Of a stretch of DNA of 7,476 nucleotides, positions 6,565 through 7,476 are shown piece after piece. The notes beneath the pieces were generated by a model. The model was not told the DNA's origin, did no database searches, and saw only the letters and a program-made list of their open reading frames with translations. Source of the DNA: Rhodobacterales bacterium UBA3089 (lineage in GTDB: Bacteria; Pseudomonadota; Alphaproteobacteria; Rhodobacterales; Rhodobacteraceae); assembly GCA_002367255.1 (NCBI GenBank), contig DFBD01000131.1:1-7476 (forward strand). Reading direction: 5' to 3'. Made by a program: the position numbers and the translations under genes. Each line of letters starts with the position of its first letter. Within the stretch, counting starts at the first letter, position 1.

Positions 6565-7160
6565 CTCGCGACGATGAAACCATTGCGTTTTACAACGAAG
6601 AAGCGCCGACCTACACGAAGCAACCCAGCGAAGTTGGCAAGTCTGACCGATTGCAGAATTTCGCCAATCGTATCCGCCCGCAAGGCGATGTCCTTGATCT
6701 TGGGTGCGGTGCAGGAAACGCGGCGCGTGCCTTCCATGCGATGGGCTTCAAGGTGACGGCGTTCGATGGATCCGAAGGGATGCTGACGCAAATCCGCAAG
6801 GTTTCAGAAATCACAACGATATGTTCCGATTTCGACGGGTTGGATATGGCCAACGCTTTCGACGGCATCTGGGCAAACTTTTGCCTGCAACACGTTCCGC
6901 GCCCCGAATTACCCGCCGTTCTGGATAACGTGGCGAATGCGCTTCGCACGGCTGGCTGGCTTTTGATCGGCATCCACGAAGGCAGCGAGACCCGCCGCGA
7001 CAAGCTCGGGCGGCTCTATTGCCACCATACCGAAGCGGACTTGACTGAAGCCCTTAAACAGCGCGGATTGCGCGTGCATTCGGTGGTTTTTGCGGATAGC
7101 ACCGGATACGACGGAACGCCTTTTACAGGTATGACAATGGTGGCACAAAAACTTGGCTGA
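6561..7160 (+). CDS. Class I SAM-dependent methyltransferase, substrate unknown
   Basis: The 199-residue soluble protein has the Rossmann-type SAM-binding fold. Motif I is [10 protein letters not shown] (44-53), followed by VTAFDGS with Asp69 at the end of strand 2, a CSDFDGL segment (88-94), and [13 protein letters not shown] (100-112) as the post-motif region typical of small-molecule methyltransferases of the Methyltransf_11/25 type. [14 protein letters not shown] (128-141) corresponds to the usual L-x-P-G-G strand, with T-A-G-W in place of P-G-G. No membrane segment or extra domain is visible, and the substrate cannot be read from the sequence. Translation probably depends on ispH, because its ATG overlaps the ispH stop by 4 bases. 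It overlaps rnhA by 8 bases. UbiE-like quinone or tRNA methylation are possibilities but unsupported. Confidence 0.88.
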   Translation: MTRDDETIAFYNEEAPTYTKQPSEVGKSDRLQNFANRIRPQGDVLDLGCGAGNAARAFHAMGFKVTAFDGSEGMLTQIRKVSEITTICSDFDGLDMANAFDGIWANFCLQHVPRPELPAVLDNVANALRTAGWLLIGIHEGSETRRDKLGRLYCHHTEADLTEALKQRGLRVHSVVFADSTGYDGTPFTGMTMVAQKLG

Positions 7161-7476
7161 ACTTACGATCTACACAGACGGTGCTTGCTCTGGCAATCCT
7201 GGACCAGGCGGCTGGGGGGCGCTGTTGGTTGCCACAAACGGCGACACCACCCTCAAAGAACGCACCCTTTGCGGGGGCGAAGGTGTTACCACCAACAACC
7301 GCATGGAACTTATCGCGGCAATCGAGGCATTGAACGCGCTACAGCGCCCCTCCACCCTGACGCTAATCACGGACAGCGCGTACGTTAAAGGCGGGATTAC
7401 CGGCTGGATGCATGGCTGGAAAAAGAACGGCTGGAAAACCAGTGCCCGCAAGCCCGTGAAAAACGTTGATTTGTGG
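7153..7476 (+). CDS. rnhA: Ribonuclease HI, N-terminal 108 residues (cut by right window edge)
   Basis: RNase HI cuts the RNA strand of RNA-DNA hybrids, removing primers and R-loops. The visible part shows [20 protein letters not shown] (6-25) with catalytic Asp9, [15 protein letters not shown] (46-60) with Glu52, and LITDSAYV (71-78) with Asp74; the fourth catalytic aspartate should lie beyond position 7476. The basic W-rich segment [13 protein letters not shown] (84-96) matches the handle region of E. coli RNase HI. The start is inferred as TTG at 7153-7155: in this frame there is a stop at 7132-7134 and no ATG or GTG between it and the conserved TDG motif. The first 8 bases overlap the methyltransferase 3' end, so translation is probably coupled. 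The ribosome binding site is weak (GGTGG at 7139-7143). Confidence 0.94.
   Translation, partial: MAELTIYTDGACSGNPGPGGWGALLVATNGDTTLKERTLCGGEGVTTNNRMELIAAIEALNALQRPSTLTLITDSAYVKGGITGWMHGWKKNGWKTSARKPVKNVDLW

Noticed and set aside
6219..6791. 190-codon open frame on the minus strand across the ispH-methyltransferase junction
   Set aside because: Both plus-strand genes have intact catalytic motifs through this region; the reverse frame is explained by their codon bias.

Overview
The window looks like core chromosome of an alphaproteobacterium, most likely of the Rhodobacterales (Roseobacter-like). Three things suggest this: the gene order rpoZ - bifunctional (p)ppGpp synthetase/hydrolase - DUF2062 membrane protein - pdxJ - acpS, the long acidic-tailed omega subunit, and the ispH - methyltransferase - rnhA cluster on the other arm. 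The genus-level assignment is an inference from gene order and protein style; no database was searched. Ten protein genes cover nearly all of the sequence. I see no tRNA, rRNA, CRISPR array, insertion sequence, prophage or other mobile element, and no intergenic gap reaches 100 bases.

Left arm (minus strand, about 4908 down to 1): folK (dihydropterin pyrophosphokinase), then after 88 bases rpoZ, the Rsh enzyme, a DUF2062 membrane protein, pdxJ and acpS, which is cut by the left edge. The gaps from rpoZ to pdxJ are 39, 68 and 46 bases, and pdxJ and acpS overlap by 4 bases. rpoZ to acpS therefore reads as one likely transcription unit: an RNA polymerase subunit that forms part of a (p)ppGpp site, the enzyme that makes and degrades (p)ppGpp, then cofactor genes for pyridoxal phosphate and acyl carrier protein activation. 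A TATAAT box 54 bases upstream of rpoZ is a candidate promoter.

Divergent control region (4909-4998): a short AT-rich stretch between folK and a NYN-domain gene, with -10-like boxes on both strands.

Right arm (plus strand, 4999 to the end): a NYN (LabA/DUF88-type) putative RNase, then ispH (last step of the MEP isoprenoid pathway), an uncharacterised class I SAM-dependent methyltransferase, and rnhA, which is cut by the right edge. ispH and the methyltransferase overlap by 4 bases, and the methyltransferase and rnhA by 8, so these three are probably translationally coupled. The most noteworthy non-coding signal is a perfect 10-bp inverted repeat just upstream of ispH. Its 3' arm contains the ispH ribosome binding site, so a hairpin in the mRNA could control ispH translation.

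I did not find a new defence, mobile or biosynthetic system here. The findings are mainly regulatory structures and poorly characterised genes in conserved core operons.
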